DNA of 64,000 bases, taken from NCBI GenBank assembly GCA_014898425.1, contig RCSZ01000026.1:124001-188000 (forward strand), written 5' to 3'. This DNA comes from Botryotinia globosa. Its lineage: Eukaryota; Ascomycota; Leotiomycetes; Helotiales; Sclerotiniaceae. Of the stretch, positions 62,500 to 64,000 are shown one piece after another (positions within the stretch are counted from its first letter, which is position 1; each line of letters begins with the position of its first letter). A model generated the notes under the pieces. That model made no database searches, was not told the origin of the DNA, and worked only from the letters and a program-made list of their open reading frames with translations. Position numbers and translations under genes: made by a program.

Positions 62500-62985
62500 C
62501 TTTGAAATTTTGGAAATTTTTTTTAATATTATTATTATATTGATTTACTAATAATTAAGCAATTATAGTTTATAGTTTTTTGAACTAATAATTAGAATTC
62601 TTATTAATTCAATAAAGCTTTTTAGAAAAATCTATTTCATTATTAGATTTTTTATATAAACCTTCCAATTAAAATATAAAGTTTTTGAATTAAAAAAAAA
62701 CTTTTTAAGGGTTTAGAATATAATAATTGAATATTGATATACTATTAGAAATAAGCATTAGAATTTTATATTAAATAATCCAAAAAATTTATAGATAGAA
62801 AGAGAAATAAAAAAATCAAATAATAAAATATAATTAACAAATTAATAATAATTTTGTAATATATTATATATAATATACTTCGAATATTACTTTTCAATTT
62901 AAATATAATAGTTATATACAATAAAGTAATAGAAATTTAATGAAAAACCTAGAGCTCTTATTGTTTATTTTCTTATTCTTATTAT
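62500..62985. other. Unassigned A+T-rich DNA
   Basis: No motif was recognised. It is probably the 3' end of the gypsy remnant. Confidence 0.35.
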
Positions 62986-62989
62986 AATA

Positions 62990-63260
62990 CTTATCACCAC
63001 TCAACCTGGAAGGGGAAAGAAATACTTTAAAAGATCTAATCCTATACCTTTTATATACTATATAATAAATGTAAAAAAAGAAACCCTTGGTATTTTATTG
63101 GTGACTCAATGAGATACAGGGCTTAGCAAGCCTGCTATTATTAGAAATATATTAAGCCCTATAAATACAAATATGGGAGATATAGAAACTATAAATACTA
63201 CAGATACGAAGATTAGGGGTAGTATAATCAAAACGCCTGTGAGGACTATATAAGAATATA
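62990..63260. other. Less mutated segment of unknown origin
   Basis: Noticeably more G and C (CAACCTGGAAGGGGAAAG, GGCTTAGCAAGCCTGC). One plus-strand frame is fairly open but ends in stops, and I recognise no domain on either strand. A short inverted GGCTTAGCAAGCC stem lies at 63120-63132. Confidence 0.4.
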
Positions 63261-63571
63261 TTATAAAAATAAAAAATTCATTTTCATAATTTGAATTATT
63301 TAAAAAATAAAATTAATAATAAAGCTTAATATAATAATATTTAAAAGAGATAGGATATTCTATAATTTCAAAAATATTACTAAAATATATTTGAAATTTA
63401 AATAATAGATAATTATTATAAAATAATAAAAATTTATAAAATACTTTATTAAATTATTAAATCAATCCAATCTATTAATTATTAAAAGATTCAGTTTCTT
63501 TATTAATTAAAACTTATAAATATCTTTTTACTTAATCTTTTTATATAAAAAAGTTTTTATACTTTTCATAT

Positions 63572-63970
63572 TGTTAAGATACGGGTAAAGACTTATATTG
63601 TACTATAAGGGTTCTAAGTATTATAAAAGATTGAGGTTTTATTATAGGAAGTAGGGTATATTAAAAGTATACTAAGGATTTGTGCTTGAAGTACAAAGGC
63701 AATATAGTTGGTGTTGTAATAATACTCTCTCCTTAGGGCTTGCTTATTCTAAGTAAGTTAAAGTATAGAGTAATTTTATCATTTTTTGGTAAAGTTATAA
63801 AGAATCAGTTCAATATTGATTAAATGAAAACTCAAAACTTTTTGAAATAATATTAGAACAATTTAGTTTTTATTATAAGATTAAAGTAAATTGTTTTTAA
63901 GATAGTAATCAATTAACAAATTTTCTTTGGTTTATTCAATTTCTGTTTAAAAATTATTATTAATATAATA
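63572..63970 (+). mobile_element. Candidate LTR at the right edge
   Basis: It starts TGTTAAGATACGGGTAAAGA, is relatively GC-rich for 170 bp, then passes into A+T-rich sequence and GTATCTGAGGTGGTGGGC at the window edge, which could be a primer-binding region. The form fits a fungal LTR entering a new element to the right. A partner LTR would be outside the window. Confidence 0.38.
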
Positions 63971-64000
63971 GTATCTGAGGTGGTGGGCTTTTTGAATTCA

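Larger units (their letters stand above)
58191..62500 (+). mobile_element. Ty3/gypsy retrotransposon remnant
   Basis: The plus strand carries RT (about 58840-59720), RNase H (about 59760-60240) and integrase zinc-domain (about 60650-60890) remnants, in the gypsy order. Ty3/gypsy places integrase after RNase H, unlike copia. The ends and LTRs were not found. The region before 58840 should hold gag and protease, but no motif is visible. Nothing was recognised in 61400-62500. Confidence 0.72.

Overview
This window looks like a deep A+T-rich, gene-free compartment of a filamentous ascomycete genome (Pezizomycotina). It is a graveyard of transposable elements that appear to have been inactivated by repeat-induced point mutation (RIP). 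The evidence is internal. Copies of the same element differ mostly by C/T and G/A exchanges. Conserved retrotransposon motifs remain in frame but carry exactly the changes that C-to-T mutation on either strand would make. Examples are reverse transcriptase Asp-Asp read as Asn-Asn, Gln codons read as TAA, and the RNase H motif W-F-P-G-H read as stop-F-F-E-Y. I found no intact host gene, no convincing tRNA or rRNA, and no CRISPR array. The short ORFs present are chance openings in A+T-rich DNA or translated simple repeats. The fungal assignment is inference; the species cannot be told.

Region 1 (1-31 kb) holds non-LTR and DNA-type repeats. There are four copies of one Tad1-like LINE (L1-L4). 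Three keep RNase H remnants. L2 is a 5'-truncated copy bounded by a perfect 15-bp target duplication. A terminal-inverted-repeat family (here called B) has five copies plus fragments, with TA flanks and TIRs resembling CCTTAGCGGCA. One B copy carries a nested 384-bp MITE with about 70-bp TIRs and a TA duplication. A second MITE splits LINE L4. Two foldback elements (F1, F2) have arms of about 350 bp. A 1.4-kb near-perfect palindrome has a GC-rich centre (22.1-23.6 kb). Two inverted copies of a tandem-repeat-rich segment (S1, S2) contain long (TAA)n arrays.

Region 2 (32-58 kb) holds nested Ty1/copia elements in both orientations. Element A (43379-49236) is complete in outline, with 237- and 240-bp LTRs and a perfect 5-bp GAAAT target duplication. 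P2 (minus strand) is a same-family relative with a 3' LTR. P1 (plus strand) has the best preserved RT/RNase H remnant. P4 is a gag-bearing relative interrupted by a 562-bp miniature LTR element (TRIM) with 142-bp LTRs and a TTTAT duplication. P3 (minus strand) is a second copia lineage whose RT is split by a solo LTR of the same family as the TRIM.

Region 3 (58-64 kb) holds a plus-strand Ty3/gypsy pol remnant (RT, RNase H, integrase zinc domain) with a pentanucleotide array inside the integrase region. It is followed by two less mutated segments, one of which looks like an LTR.

Nothing here looks like a working gene system. The value lies in the insertion history, the exact element boundaries and a few structures I could not assign, chiefly the large palindrome and the S1/S2 pair.
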